Source of the DNA: Priapulus caudatus
Lineage: Eukaryota > Priapulida > Priapulimorpha > Priapulimorphida > Priapulidae
DNA: 34,296 bases
Reading direction: 5' to 3'
NCBI RefSeq assembly: GCF_000485595.1
Contig: NW_014577145.1
Location: 610,741 to 645,036, forward strand
The translations under genes were made by a program, and so were the position numbers. A model generated the notes under the pieces. The model was given only the letters and a program-made list of their open reading frames with translations. It was not told the DNA's origin and made no database searches. Shown here in pieces: positions 9,976 through 19,436 of the stretch (positions are counted from its first letter, which is position 1; the number at the start of each line of letters is the position of its first letter).

Positions 9976-10749
9976 GCGACACTAAGCGTGTTAACCGAGG
10001 AAGCGCATGTATGATCGGAGATGCGATAACCCAGAGGATATTATCAATACTGGGTAGATCTATGTTCTAATTGTTGCACGTGTTGGCAGACGTTTCATTG
10101 CAATGTAAAATCGAGTATATGTAGTAACACTATTCAGTTTATATAGAAATGTGTAGATTATCGGTATGATGCCTTGGTGAATTGGCGCGATTTAATAACC
10201 ACGAGTACAAATGTTAAAAGTTTGCAAATCATTTTGCTCTGTAAAAAAATCTAAAGGCTTATATAGTTGCGTTCTGAATATTTAAAAAAATAAAAACCCA
10301 TTTAACCATGAAATGTATGCAATTCGGAAAGTACTTATTACCACCAGAATCACATATTTGATGTGCTCCTGCTACCACACACCACCAAAAAAATATAATC
10401 ATTAATGACCCACTGTTCAGACAATCCACTTGTCATAATGTACCCATTAATATGGTATATATATATATATATACTATAGACTGTATATGCAGTCCAACCA
10501 TAGATTGAAGCGACACTACGCCCTAGACTTATAGGGAATAAGCCTGTTATGTTTGATGCTCACACATGATCATAGTCTACGCAGATATCTTTTTTGAATA
10601 ACTGGAATGCTTTCACACCATGCGTGCATACCACGCGACACACACGTTGTTCTCGACGCGACATCTGACGGTCATATATCATAACATCTCCCCTATTCAA
10701 TAAAAATAAACATTACCTGCGTGAGTGCTTCATAGGTATGCACTAGAAG
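9976..10749 (+). other. 3' untranslated and flanking sequence shared with gene 2
   Basis: This stretch aligns along its length with 27446-28070. The main difference is roughly 140-150 bp present only here (about 10422-10570), which includes a (TA)n run at 10456-10474 and an imperfect palindrome gactgtatatgcagtc. The shared flank shows that the two ankyrin loci arose by duplication of a segment reaching past the gene. No other gene is visible. Confidence 0.75.
10289..10294 (+). promoter_or_regulatory. Candidate polyadenylation signal AATAAA, gene 1
   Basis: AATAAA lies about 315 bp after the stop codon. The paralogous 3' flank has AATAAA in the matching place (27768-27773), which supports use of this site in both copies. 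Confidence 0.55.
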
Positions 10750-11665
10750 CATGGGCGCAACCACTGGAGGGGTCATTATCGTAAAACATCCATATTTCAC
10801 AGGTGAAAGTTAAAATAAATCAAAACCCCAGGTGGTCAAGTGCAGTGTGATAACTGTGATTCAGATTCAGATATCTAAATAGAACCCTTGATAATATCAT
10901 TTAGATTCGACCTACATAGTACATTCAATCTCACGTGCATGGAAAGAGCACGATATTCACCACGCGTTCGCAAGCCAACTGTGTTATAGACACACACACA
11001 AAATATAGGCCCATCTTCACACAAGCGACGCGGCGCGGCACTGTTCATCCTTACCTTCTAATCGATGATATCTTCTGGCGCAGTTTCCACTGACACTGCA
11101 CAGCGCAGGCCTGGTTTCACGGCGACGGCGAAAGTCAAATGCTTTTGCCGACTGACGTGACGGCGAAAAGATAATTGAACCAACCAACGCGATTGTTTTT
11201 TATCACGTGTTCTGGAATCGATATTGAAGCAATTGCAAAGGATTTTGTTGTAAAGTGTGACTCAAGGAAGGTCACATTTGGTTTCTAACACTGTTCTCTG
11301 TTTTCACGTGTCAGACATTTTTTGCATTATTATTTTCATCATTATTATTTTCCTCTTCATCTTAATCATGCTAACTGTGTCACACAGTTAGCACAGTCTG
11401 TGTGTAGTTTACTACTAGCTTAATCTAATTAATAAAACATTTTGGTATTTTATGTATACATGATCCTAGTAATGTCATTCATGACATCACAATTATGCAA
11501 CACTTCCATCAACACGCTGAAATACGTGATATTGAACCGTGTATACGCGTGATATAACCGTGATACGTGTACATAACCGTGATACGTGATATTCGCTCGC
11601 CCGCAGATCACGTTGCTATTGGCTGTTTGTGACCCCCCAACTTTCAACATGTGGTTGCGCCTTTG
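10750..11665. mobile_element. 916-bp non-autonomous hAT-type element
   Basis: Ends are short inverted repeats: left catgggcgcaaccac (10750-10764), right gtggttgcgcctttg (11651-11665). An 8-bp direct duplication, actagaag, flanks it at 10742-10749 and 11666-11673, the size typical of hAT elements, and the CA-GGCGCAAC start is a common hAT terminus. The paralogous locus at 28063-28087 preserves the empty site: one actagaag followed directly by tgtatatgtaactcaaa. No transposase frame exists. The interior holds a 23-nt perfect palindrome at 11370-11392 and repeated accgtgatacgtg words near 11570. Confidence 0.9.
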
Positions 11666-11879
11666 ACTAGAAGTGTATATGTAACTCAAAATCAAACATA
11701 ACAAAGCCAAGCGAATACTCACGTACGTACTCACTGCCTGCTTGATCTTTGTCCTTACCTGTTAGCTGCGCTGAGGTGAGGTGACCATGACAGAGGAGCG
11801 GCGGTTGGCGAGTGACATACGCGCTTGACGTGCTTGTGTGGCACATTGCGCTTGGGGGAGGGGTAGTGTAGCATCTTCT

Positions 11880-12296
11880 GAGGCGTGTTCAACAGCGCGA
11901 ACGCTCGCAGCACGAACGCAGGGCCACTTGAACGACACCGAGCTATGCACCGAGCGCTCGCTTTATCCAAGATGGCGGCTTCCTCAGCAGATTTCATCGC
12001 GAGATTTTAATGTCTTCGAACAAATCCTGTTAAACGAATTAGCAGACAAAATTTATATGAATTGAATTCAGAAGTGAATGAATGATTGAAAAATAAAATG
12101 AAGTTGAAACAGAGTGAAATTGAAGTCAGAAGTGTTAGATTCTCATTCACCAGATTGCCCGTCGCCATCTTGAAAACAACTCGCGAGCTGCGCGAACAGC
12201 CTCGGGAGACTGATCGCGGGCGCTCGCAAGCGCTCGACCGCACGGTGTCGTTCAGAAGGCAAGCGCACGCGAGCGTTCGTGCTGTTGAACACGCAT
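11880..12296 (+). mobile_element. Inverted-repeat element with YY1-like motifs, copy A
   Basis: The left end (gaggcgtgttcaacagcgcg) is mirrored at the right end (gctgttgaacacgc near 12281-12294). The inverted ends run to about 90-130 bp, rich in cgagcgctcg words, and reach aagatggcggc on the left (11969-11979) and cgccatctt on the right (12163-12171). The AT-rich core of about 190 bp has no real coding frame. The adjoining copy B repeats the whole thing in reverse. No target duplication is certain. Confidence 0.75.
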
Positions 12297-12299
12297 CTG

Positions 12300-12719
12300 A
12301 GGCGTGTTCCGGTTGCGAGCGCTCACCTTCTGAACGACACTGCGCGAGCGAGCGCTCGCGAGTGTTTGCGCGCAAATTCAAAACGCTGTTCCCTCAGTGC
12401 GCGGGTTGTTTACAAGATGGCGACGGAAAATCTGGCGAATGCGAATCTAACATTTCTGACGTCAATTTGCAATCTATTTCAACTTTATTTCATTTTTCAT
12501 TTATTCATTTACTTCTAAATTCAATTTGTATCAATTTCGTCTGCTAATTCGTTTACCTGTACTTGTTCGAAGACATTAAAATCTTGCTGAGTAACCCTCC
12601 ATGGGGGCCGCCATCTTTGATCAAGCGAGCGCACAGCGAGCGCCTGTGTGTCGTTTAGGAGGCGCTGCGTTCGTTCATCGAGCGTTCGCATCGAGCGCTC
12701 GCACTCCTGAACACTCCTC
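12300..12719 (-). mobile_element. Inverted-repeat element with YY1-like motifs, copy B (reverse of copy A)
   Basis: Reverse-complementing 12414-12617 reproduces the core of copy A, including the shared words gattttaatgtcttcgaaca and acgaattagcagac. The terminal repeats are also shared (gaggcgtgttcc at 12299-12310, gaacactcctc at 12709-12719). The two copies abut with only a few bases between them at 12295-12299, giving an imperfect palindrome of about 840 bp. Confidence 0.75.
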
Positions 12720-12830
12720 TGGTGATGGTTATGATGAATAGATAAGCAGATGATTGTAGGTAAAGTTGACAATATTCATTCTGCGTTGCATTACATTATG
12801 GCCGTGGCGGTACTACTACTGACACCTGGT

Positions 12831-12961
12831 TGTGATATTGTGTACAACTGTGTAGTTTTACGTTTCCCCGAAGGGGGGCATTAAAAGTCTTCTTGTTAAC
12901 AGCAACCATGCCTTAGCGTTAGGCGTTGTTTGTCTCTGTGAGATAATATTCAAACATTACA
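12831..12961 (+). repeat. 5' LTR of the gypsy element
   Basis: It begins TGTGATATTG and ends CATTACA, with the TG...CA termini expected of LTRs. It shares tgtagttttacgtttccc and gcgttaggcgttgtttgtct with the 3' LTR. At about 131 bp it is unusually short; the 3' LTR is 145 bp, mostly because of an indel near the start. Confidence 0.82.
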
Positions 12962-12962
12962 T

Positions 12963-12980
12963 TGGCGACGAGGATGGGAT
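12963..12980 (+). promoter_or_regulatory. Primer-binding site, tRNA-Ser(GCU) type
   Basis: TGGCGACGAGGATGGGAT starts within two bases of the LTR end. From my recollection of animal tRNA-Ser(GCU), whose 3' end reads ATCCCATCCTCGTCGCCA, the complement is exact over 18 bases. The match would prime minus-strand synthesis. Confidence 0.75.
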
Positions 12981-13128
12981 CCTGCCTAAAAAGAGTGTCA
13001 GTTGAATTCCTAGTCGTCATATCTGACGGTGACACAGTCGTATCCAGCGTAGGCAGAGTGCAACGGCTAAACAGAGTTAGCGTGAACCCTCGACAACACA
13101 CTGTCACTGTATCCAGTGACACGACAAG

Positions 13129-13642
13129 ATGGCAGCGCCCATACCACATTACTTGCAGTATCCCGCGTTTGACTGCCGTAGTGAAGCAGTCGGGATACGG
13201 TGGACTAAATGGATCAATCGACTCAAAAACAATATATTCGTAGCCTACGATATCTCCGACGATACAAGGAGGAAGGCACTGATGTTAACACAAGCAGGGG
13301 ATGAGGTAAATGATATTTTTGACTCACTTCCTGAAGACGATAAAAATCTAAAAGAGAGTCTCGGAACTGAAGACAAACAGTTTGATCGTGCTGTATCTGC
13401 CCTGTCAGATTACTTCAGTCCAAAACAAAACAGGGAATTTCAGCGTTACCTGTTCAGACATTGTCACCAAGCCGGTGATGAATCAATTGAACAATACTAT
13501 ATAGTAGACTGTCCCAGCTAGCTGACACCTGTGGTTTTGCTTCCAAAAAATGAAGAATGAAATCACAACTGATTTCCGGTGCTGGTAATGACAGAGTCAT
13601 GAAAAGGAGCTAAGTGATCCTAAACTTACGCTGAGCCAGCTA
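13129..13642 (+). pseudogene. Gag, capsid-like part (frameshifted)
   Basis: From ATG 13129 the frame reads MAAPIPHYLQYPAF and continues about 125 codons with features of retrotransposon Gag (WTKWINRLKNN, FDSLPED, ALSDYFSPKQN, ESIEQYY). It ends early at 13521. The expected continuation is still recognisable to 13642 in other frames (ADTCGF, SGAGNDRVMK, LSQLVEFART), so several small indels have broken it. The role would be assembly of the cytoplasmic particle. Confidence 0.8.
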
Positions 13643-14017
13643 GTGGAATTTGCTAGAACATTGCAGCTGACTGACAATCAACACAAGGAAATGACTTCCA
13701 ACAACAACGACGGTCAGGCCAGCACAACAGCTCCTGTTAACAGGATACAGCGGAAGAAGCCACAGGCATACAAGTCAAGTTACCGCAAGGCGCAATCAAA
13801 CTCAGGGCAACCGGCATCTGATAACATTTGTGTGAACTGCGGTAATACATGGCCCCATCAAGGGGGTCAACAGAGCTGTCCTGCACGGAACAAAATTTGT
13901 GCTAAGTGTAAAAAGCCCAACCACTTCGCGAGAATGTGCAAGTCATCCAGCCAGCCACAACCAGAGTGCATTCAGAGAAGAAAAGGCATTTTTCAAACAC
14001 CGATCAGCTCAGGTTAG
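13643..14017 (+). pseudogene. Gag nucleocapsid part with zinc knuckle
   Basis: This frame continues Gag (FARTLQLTDNQ) through a basic, Q/S-rich stretch to CAKCKKPNHFARMC at 13898-13939, a C-X2-C-X4-H-X4-C zinc knuckle that would bind RNA. A second, irregular cysteine cluster (CVNCGNTWPHQ) lies just before it. The frame is offset from both capsid and protease. Confidence 0.85.
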
Positions 14018-14019
14018 TC

Positions 14020-14265
14020 AAGTGACAACGTCGGGTGATGGCAATAGGGACTCAGACGTCGAATACGTATACTCAGTTAACCAACATGACCGTCTACCTC
14101 ACGCAGTCGTCGGTGTCAATGGCGTACCGATCAACATGATGATTGACACCGGATCATCAGTAGATGTAGTCGACGAATCAACATGGCAGAAGCTACAGCC
14201 GTCCCCCACTCTCGAAGACGCACACACAACTCTCATACCATATGGCTCGATCAACTGGGAAGCTT
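14020..14265 (+). pseudogene. Retroviral-type aspartic protease
   Basis: The protein reads HAVVGVNGVPINMMIDTGSS with the catalytic DTG at 14145-14153, followed by VDVVDESTW. It would cleave Gag-Pol. The frame stops at 14279 and the rest of protease continues in another frame, so this copy is broken. Confidence 0.85.
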
Positions 14266-15290
14266 TCACTTCTTGGTAAATTCCATGCTACGATCAGCCA
14301 GAATAATGTCAAAGTTCATGGTGAGATGTTCGTAGTGAAAGGGAAATTTGGCTGTCTCCTTAGTTACAACACAGCCAGCTCCCTGAATATTATAGGTATC
14401 AATAGTGTCACCGATCAATATCGTGATGACATTATCAGTCAGTATCCAGGACTCAGTGAGGGCGTTGGCAAGCTAAAGAACTTCTCTGTAAAATTTCACA
14501 TTGATGACTCCGTACAGCCAATAGCCCTACCACACAGGAGAGTGCCCTTCCACTTGAGACAGAAAGTGGAAGACAAAGTGCGTGAACTCGAGGATTTGGA
14601 TATAATAGAGGAGGTCGAGGGCCCGACCCCTTGGGTATCTCCAATAGTCACACCTCCTAAACCTGGGAACCCGGAGGCCATAAGACTTTGCGTGGACATG
14701 CGTGGACCAAATCAAGCAATCAATAGGGAACGCCACATCAACGCCATGTGGGCCTACGGCGTTACAAGAGACTGAATTTTGGAATCTCGTGCGCATCTGA
14801 GATTTTCCAGAATGCCATCAGAGATACACTCAAGGGACTGGACGGTGTCTTGAATGTTAGCGATGACATTCTAGTGTACGGTAGAAGCAACGAGGAGCAC
14901 GACAAACGTCTGCACGCCACACTTCAGAGACTGCACACCTGTGGACTCACTATCAATAAAGACAAGTGTCGATTTGGTCAGTCATCACTGACATACCTTG
15001 GCTACACCTTCAGCAGGGAAGGGGTCTCACCTGACCCACAAAAGGTCTCAGACATTCAGAATGCTCCTACCCCGGAGAACGCGACAGAAGTCCGATCTCT
15101 TTTGGGCCTCGCTAATTACTGTGCAAGATTCATACTAAGCGTTGCGTCAATTACTGCGCCACTCCGGGAACTCGCCAGAAAAGACACTGAATGGTCATGG
15201 ACCCAGAGGCACCAAGATGCCCTAGAGGATCTCAAATCAGCTCTCACGTCAGACGCTGTGATGGGCTATTTTGACCCAACAAAACAATCT
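14242..15290 (+). pseudogene. Reverse transcriptase with internal deletion
   Basis: The N-terminal part (14242-about 14740) holds the linker, HRRVPFHLRQKVEDKV, IIEEVEGPTPWVSPIV and the LCVDMRGPNQAI region. It then jumps, with a frame change, to RRYKRLNFGISCASEIFQNA (from about 14756). About 55 residues expected between these are absent, including motif A with the first catalytic aspartate. The motif C aspartates remain in VSDDILVYG. Downstream come LTYLGYTFSREGVSPDP and VRSLLGLANYCARF, typical of the connection region. Without motif A it cannot polymerise DNA. Confidence 0.88.
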
Positions 15291-15884
15291 GAGGTGCTAG
15301 TAGATGCCAGCCCGGTAGGTGTTGCTGCAGTTCTGACTCAAAAGTCGGGTGACGAGATGACTGTTATAAGCTATGCCAGTCGAGCGTTGTCTTCAGTTGA
15401 ACAACGATATTCCCAGACTGAAAGGGAGGCACTAGCAGTCGTGTTTGGCTGCGAAAAAATCCACCTGTACCTTTATGGCAGTCACTTCATCATCCTTACC
15501 GATCATCGACCTCTCTTAGGGATTTTCAACAACCCTAGGTCTACACCACCAGCTCGGATCGAACGCTGGGTGTTGCGGCTTCAACAGTATGATATGATGC
15601 TACAGTACCGTCCAGGCAAGGATAACCCAGCAGACTTTACAAGCCGACATCCTGGGAACAGTGCATCATGCAGCCGTGCAGAGATAATCGGTGAAGAGTA
15701 CATTAACTTCCTGGCACAGGCAAGCACTCCTATTGCCTTGACCCTTGATGGGATCAGAGCAGCAACTGCTGGTGATAAGGAAATGCAAGATGTCATAAAG
15801 GCCATCAGATCNGACATTCACATCAAGCCCTCCATCAGTCGATTGATGCGAAATGGGCACCTGGGACAAAATCGATACAGCTGA
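15285..15884 (+). pseudogene. RNase H and linker of gypsy Pol
   Basis: In frame with the second half of RT, RNase H shows its acidic residues in VLVDASPVG, TEREALAVV and TDHRPLLGI, and ends LQYRPGKDNPADFTSRHP. A linker follows to the stop at 15884. One undetermined base is at 15812. This is the most intact part of the element and would degrade RNA in RNA-DNA hybrids. Confidence 0.88.
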
Positions 15885-15889
15885 AATCA

Positions 15890-16190
15890 GATCAAGAGAT
15901 AGGGCCTGCCAAGCAAGATGAATCTTACTCAGACTCTAAACGGAAGCTGAAGGAATCCAATCTACATGTTGGAGACATGTACTTGTGCAGTAATAGAAAA
16001 AATCAACAAGTTCTGACACCTCCTTACAGTCCAAACCTTATGTCTGTGATAATTCGGTTTCGATAATGGAACAGGGCGACAGCGGAGTTGTGATGGACTA
16101 TCGTATAACGCTCGAAACGTCTGTCCTTCTTGCAAAAATTCGTGGTGCCTGAGAAGCGTAAAGGGTCTAGGGACACCCAATAAAAGAATC
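15890..16190 (+). pseudogene. Integrase C-terminal remnant
   Basis: Pieces in shifting frames read SDSKRKLKESNLHVGDM, KKSTSSDTS and ARNVCPSCKN. They match the integrase tail after the catalytic core in this gypsy group. The zinc-binding HHCC domain and the DDE core between 15884 and here are absent, so a second large deletion removed most of integrase. Confidence 0.7.
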
Positions 16191-16626
16191 GCTTCGTGAT
16201 CTGGATCTATGACGAAGGTGGACATTTGTGGATTCCAGTTGCTCTCATAATGAATCCAGCTCCGGTGAGAGTCAGCTGTCAGTTATACGATCCTTCAGCG
16301 GCAGAGCCATGGCGGCTCCGCATATCTGCCAGCGACTATGCTGTTGATTCGTTTTACATTTGTGGGACATTAATCAGACGTGAAATTTTCGTCAGGGAAA
16401 CTGTCAGCTTAATTTTATATTGTTTAATTTCACTCCTAACATGGTTTCAATACAGTTGTATAGTTTCTTCGGACATCAGTCATGCCTAACTTTCAGTTTC
16501 TTCAACATTATGCAATTCTCGTTATAGGGTGTTAAAACATAAGTTAAAGACTTTGTTTAACTTTCATTGGTGTTATTTTTCCATTAATATTATAGTACAT
16601 TGGCGCTTGATCAAATTCCATTAGTA

Positions 16627-16640
16627 AAGCGGGATGAGAT
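16627..16640 (+). promoter_or_regulatory. Polypurine tract
   Basis: AAGCGGGATGAGAT directly precedes the 3' LTR start TGTGATTTAT. This is the position of the plus-strand primer in LTR elements and helps fix the LTR boundary. Confidence 0.65.
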
Positions 16641-16785
16641 TGTGATTTATTCGTGTGTTGATTCATTTACTGTTGTAGTTTTACGTTTCCCGGATTAGGG
16701 CGGCCATTAAAAGTCTCTTGCTTTAACAGCAACATTATGCGTTAGGCGTTGTTTGTCTCTGTGAGATATAATTCAACACATTACA
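16641..16785 (+). repeat. 3' LTR of the gypsy element
   Basis: It begins TGTGATTTAT and ends CATTACA, matching the 5' LTR over its 3' two-thirds. It is followed by ctggc, one base different from the 5' flank ctggt. Confidence 0.82.
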
Positions 16786-17337
16786 CTGGCCTTATAGAAA
16801 ACATAAACATCAGTACAGTACTGACGTGACAGCCGTACGGTCTAGCTGTGTGCTGCAGCCGCATCAGCTGCGGTCGCCTCTGCGGCGGCAGTGTAGCTAG
16901 AGGTTTCTCGTCGCTCTCTGCTCATGTCTAGCGAATAGCGACCACCGGGATGGTCTGCTATGCCACCCTTCCTCGAGCGTTTCGCAGGACTGCCACTCTT
17001 TTCTTTCGCTGCCACGCTTCTACAACACGAGCCAACGTGCGAGCAATGTTTTAAATGCTGTATAACGCCTATTTTCGCGTTACAATGTATTCGCCCGAAT
17101 TCAGACTTCGCGATGGTTAATTTTGGCGGTCGCGTGAATTATTAATTATTCCGGTATTATTCGGTTATGAATTTATTTCGTGTGTTTGTATTTTTCGAGT
17201 CGGAACGAGTTCGCCAAATTCTCGAAAATTAACCACGCCCCGAAATATACAGCTGTATACAGTACGTAGGCCAGAAAAGGCAATCTTAATACATCCAGCG
17301 CATTGTAAAACGGGACGCAATGTTCGGATATTCTATC
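16786..17337. other. Spacer without a recognisable gene
   Basis: The only open frame (61 codons from 16960) has no recognisable features. A GC-rich palindromic patch, gccgcatcagctgcggtc, occurs at 16858-16875. Confidence 0.5.
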
Positions 17338-17823
17338 TAATGCCCAGTCACACATAACGACTGAAAAAATCAGCAATTTTGGGCAATGCGTTGTCGTTCG
17401 TGGGTGTGCGTCGCATCGTTTACTCGTTCGTCGAGCGCGCTGGAACCAACGCTATGCATTCGTGTGTCATTCCGCTCGTGGCGGCGTGGTGCGTCACGGC
17501 ATTTTTGAGCATGTTCAAAAGTTGTGCGCGGAGCCGCGACGCATAAAGGTAACTGCCAGAAGGACGCCAGACACGCGCAGAGCGCCGCTGGATCAAAGGC
17601 CAGACCCACGCCGGCAGCACACGCTGGTATTTCGTTGTATGCTTCGTCGGCTGAGGTTGTAGCGAACAGCCTAGGCACACTTAGCAGCACACCTAGCGTG
17701 TTGTAACGATGTCCAGCGAACATGTAGCGAATATGGGCGTGCTGAACGAGTCTGTTTAAGCCGCGGGGCCCAGCTTTTCTTCTAGCGTGTTCCTTAGCGT
17801 GTACGCCAGGTATAGCCATGGAG

Positions 17824-17830
17824 TATATAA
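17824..17830 (+). promoter_or_regulatory. TATA box of the Harbinger-type element
   Basis: TATATAA sits 106 bp before ATG 17936, in the same orientation as the transposase fragment, inside a CG-rich stretch. Transcription would start near 17855. Confidence 0.5.
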
Positions 17831-17935
17831 ACGGGTCCCGACCCAGCCTCCTCGATTCATCACTTCTCCTTCCGACCTCATTGGCGTTATGACAGAGATT
17901 CCTGCTGATCGTGTCTAGAAGACCACCTCGAGAAG

Positions 17936-18400
17936 ATGGAGGATCCCGACAGCGCTGCCGACTACAATACGAATCGCCGGTTCTTTAAAATCCGCAGAAC
18001 CATCAATGGAACTGGCAACCCTTTTTTTTACACCAAGTCCATGTCAGATGCGAGAAGAGAGAAAGAGAAAGAAGGTCAACGCGAGGTCGGGCCGACTGGA
18101 TCGGTAGGCGACGACAGTTTGGCCTGTATGGCACCAGCTACTTGTTGAACTCCGTAACGAAGGACGTAGGCAGGACTTCAAGAACTTCATGCGGCATGCC
18201 CCGAGAGTTCGACGAGCTGCTAACCAGGAGTGGGGTCCGCAGGATCACCAAGCTAGAATAAACATACTCAGACAAGCTCGATCCCTGCCTGAAGCCTTGC
18301 CTCACTTCTGCGGCATCTTTGCCTCTGCGGACCAAGTATCACTCAATGTCCTATGTGGAGGGGCTCACAACACCAATCCCTGCTCATCAGAAGTGACCTG
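17936..18400 (+). pseudogene. Harbinger-like transposase, N-terminal fragment (frameshifted)
   Basis: ATG 17936 opens 70 codons (MEDPDSAADYNTNRRFFKIR) with no recognised domain. From about 18108 the characteristic N-terminal region of HARBI1-type nucleases appears in alternating frames: RQFGLYGT, then LVELRNEGRRQDFKNFMRH, FDELLTRSGVRRITKLE and TKYHSMSYVEG. The fragment stops around 18400, before any catalytic DDE residue, and carries in-frame stops, so it is a dead remnant. Intact proteins of this family cut and paste DNA at TWA sites, which agrees with the element's ends. Confidence 0.75.
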
Positions 18401-18753
18401 TGCGTTGGCTGTGCGTTGGCTGTTGCGCTGGCTGCCCTGCGTGAATGCCGCGCGTGCATGCGCGCGATGCATGCGCGGACCATTCGCTTCCGTGCGCTAG
18501 CAACACGCTGCTGCCATTCGTGGATTTTTAACATTGCGCTCTGTATACGTCTGCTTGCGCCCTGTTAAAAAAAAAAAAAAAAAAACCACGCGCAGCGCGC
18601 TAGCAACACGTGCTGCATTCGTTGTCAAACTCGCTAGCCTTCTCCACAATCCTGACAAAAGCTTGCGACGCACAACGACGCACTGATCTATTTTCCATTT
18701 ATGATTATTTTCAGTGCGCGGCCGTGCGTCGTGTATTGTGTGACTGGGCATAA

Positions 18754-19436
18754 CAAGATAACCTATCGCAGAATACAAAAGATATGATCAATCATGTATC
18801 AGGATAATTAAACACTCCATTCTTGTGATAATGATTAGATTCAATTGTTATTGGATCAACCGAGTAATTGATGTAATTGTGATACTGGCCGTGTGCCATT
18901 GTTACACATCGCAGTCGATAAAACGACAATCAGACTTTGTTAAAATACAAAGAGTTGGAAGGCTGTAGATTGCTTTGTCAGAAATGATGTGAATTTTTGA
19001 ATTTTTTTAATGAACTACTGAAGACGTCGTTATTGGTTATCGCTGCCTTCCTAGCACGAAAGCTTCGGGCTTCTGCCACAGCGAGCGAAGAGTAAGCGGC
19101 CACGATGCTTATAATGCGCCATTCCTTTCCTCCGCGTTCCGACAGCTTAGAGTCCCTGTATAATTATAGAAGGAATTGTCTGCGACTTTACTACGCGCTC
19201 AGCATCACCGCTTTGGATTCCGCGTTATGTCTATAGCCTTCGCCAGCAACTTTGGATTCGTCCTGCAAAGCGTTTTCGATCCGCTGCTGTTGGTATGAAA
19301 AAAGGCTTTCACGGATAGAGCCTGGCCTAGTGAAGATAAATATAACCGCCTGATATATAAATCTGTTAATATCTGTTATTGTCTTCCGACGATTATGTGT
19401 GCGTCCACAAACAGCAACGCGCGCAGCACCCGCCAC
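18754..19436. other. Intergenic; contains a relic of the ankyrin gene 2 start region
   Basis: Bases 18898-18966 resemble 22299-22365 with scattered differences (gttacacatcgcag, cgataaa, acaaagagttggaa). The matching part in gene 2 is the beginning of the reading frame. No ankyrin repeats follow here, so this is only a fragment. Nothing else is recognised. Confidence 0.55.

Larger units (their letters stand above)
12831..16785 (+). mobile_element. Ty3/gypsy LTR retrotransposon, internally deleted, with both LTRs
   Basis: LTRs at 12831-12961 and 16641-16785 both begin TGTGAT and end ATTACA. A near 5-bp target duplication flanks them (ctggt 12826-12830; ctggc 16786-16790). The primer site follows the 5' LTR and a purine tract precedes the 3' LTR. 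Gag, protease, RT, RNase H and an integrase tail lie in the usual Ty3/gypsy order, but in several frames, with part of RT and nearly all of integrase missing. It cannot be autonomous. Confidence 0.9.
17341..18750 (+). mobile_element. PIF/Harbinger-type DNA transposon, 1410 bp, decayed
   Basis: Perfect 14-bp inverted ends, TGCCCAGTCACACA at 17341-17354 and its complement at 18737-18750, are flanked by taa on both sides (17338-17340; 18751-18753). A 3-bp TWA-type duplication is the Harbinger hallmark. Subterminal words (gtgcgtcgca / tgcgacgcac) extend the inverted similarity. The interior encodes a Harbinger-like transposase fragment, so two independent lines give the same class. Most of the nuclease is missing, so it cannot move itself. 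It also contains A19 at 18567-18585 between two copies of gcgctagcaacacg. Confidence 0.88.

Noticed and set aside
11370-11392. 23-nt perfect palindrome as a transcription terminator
   Set aside because: It lies inside the hAT-type element of a eukaryote, without a T run that would matter or a gene end nearby.
12007-12547. Frames of 124 and 153 codons across the paired inverted elements
   Set aside because: Both strands are open in parallel because the region is palindromic; they cross element borders and show no domain.
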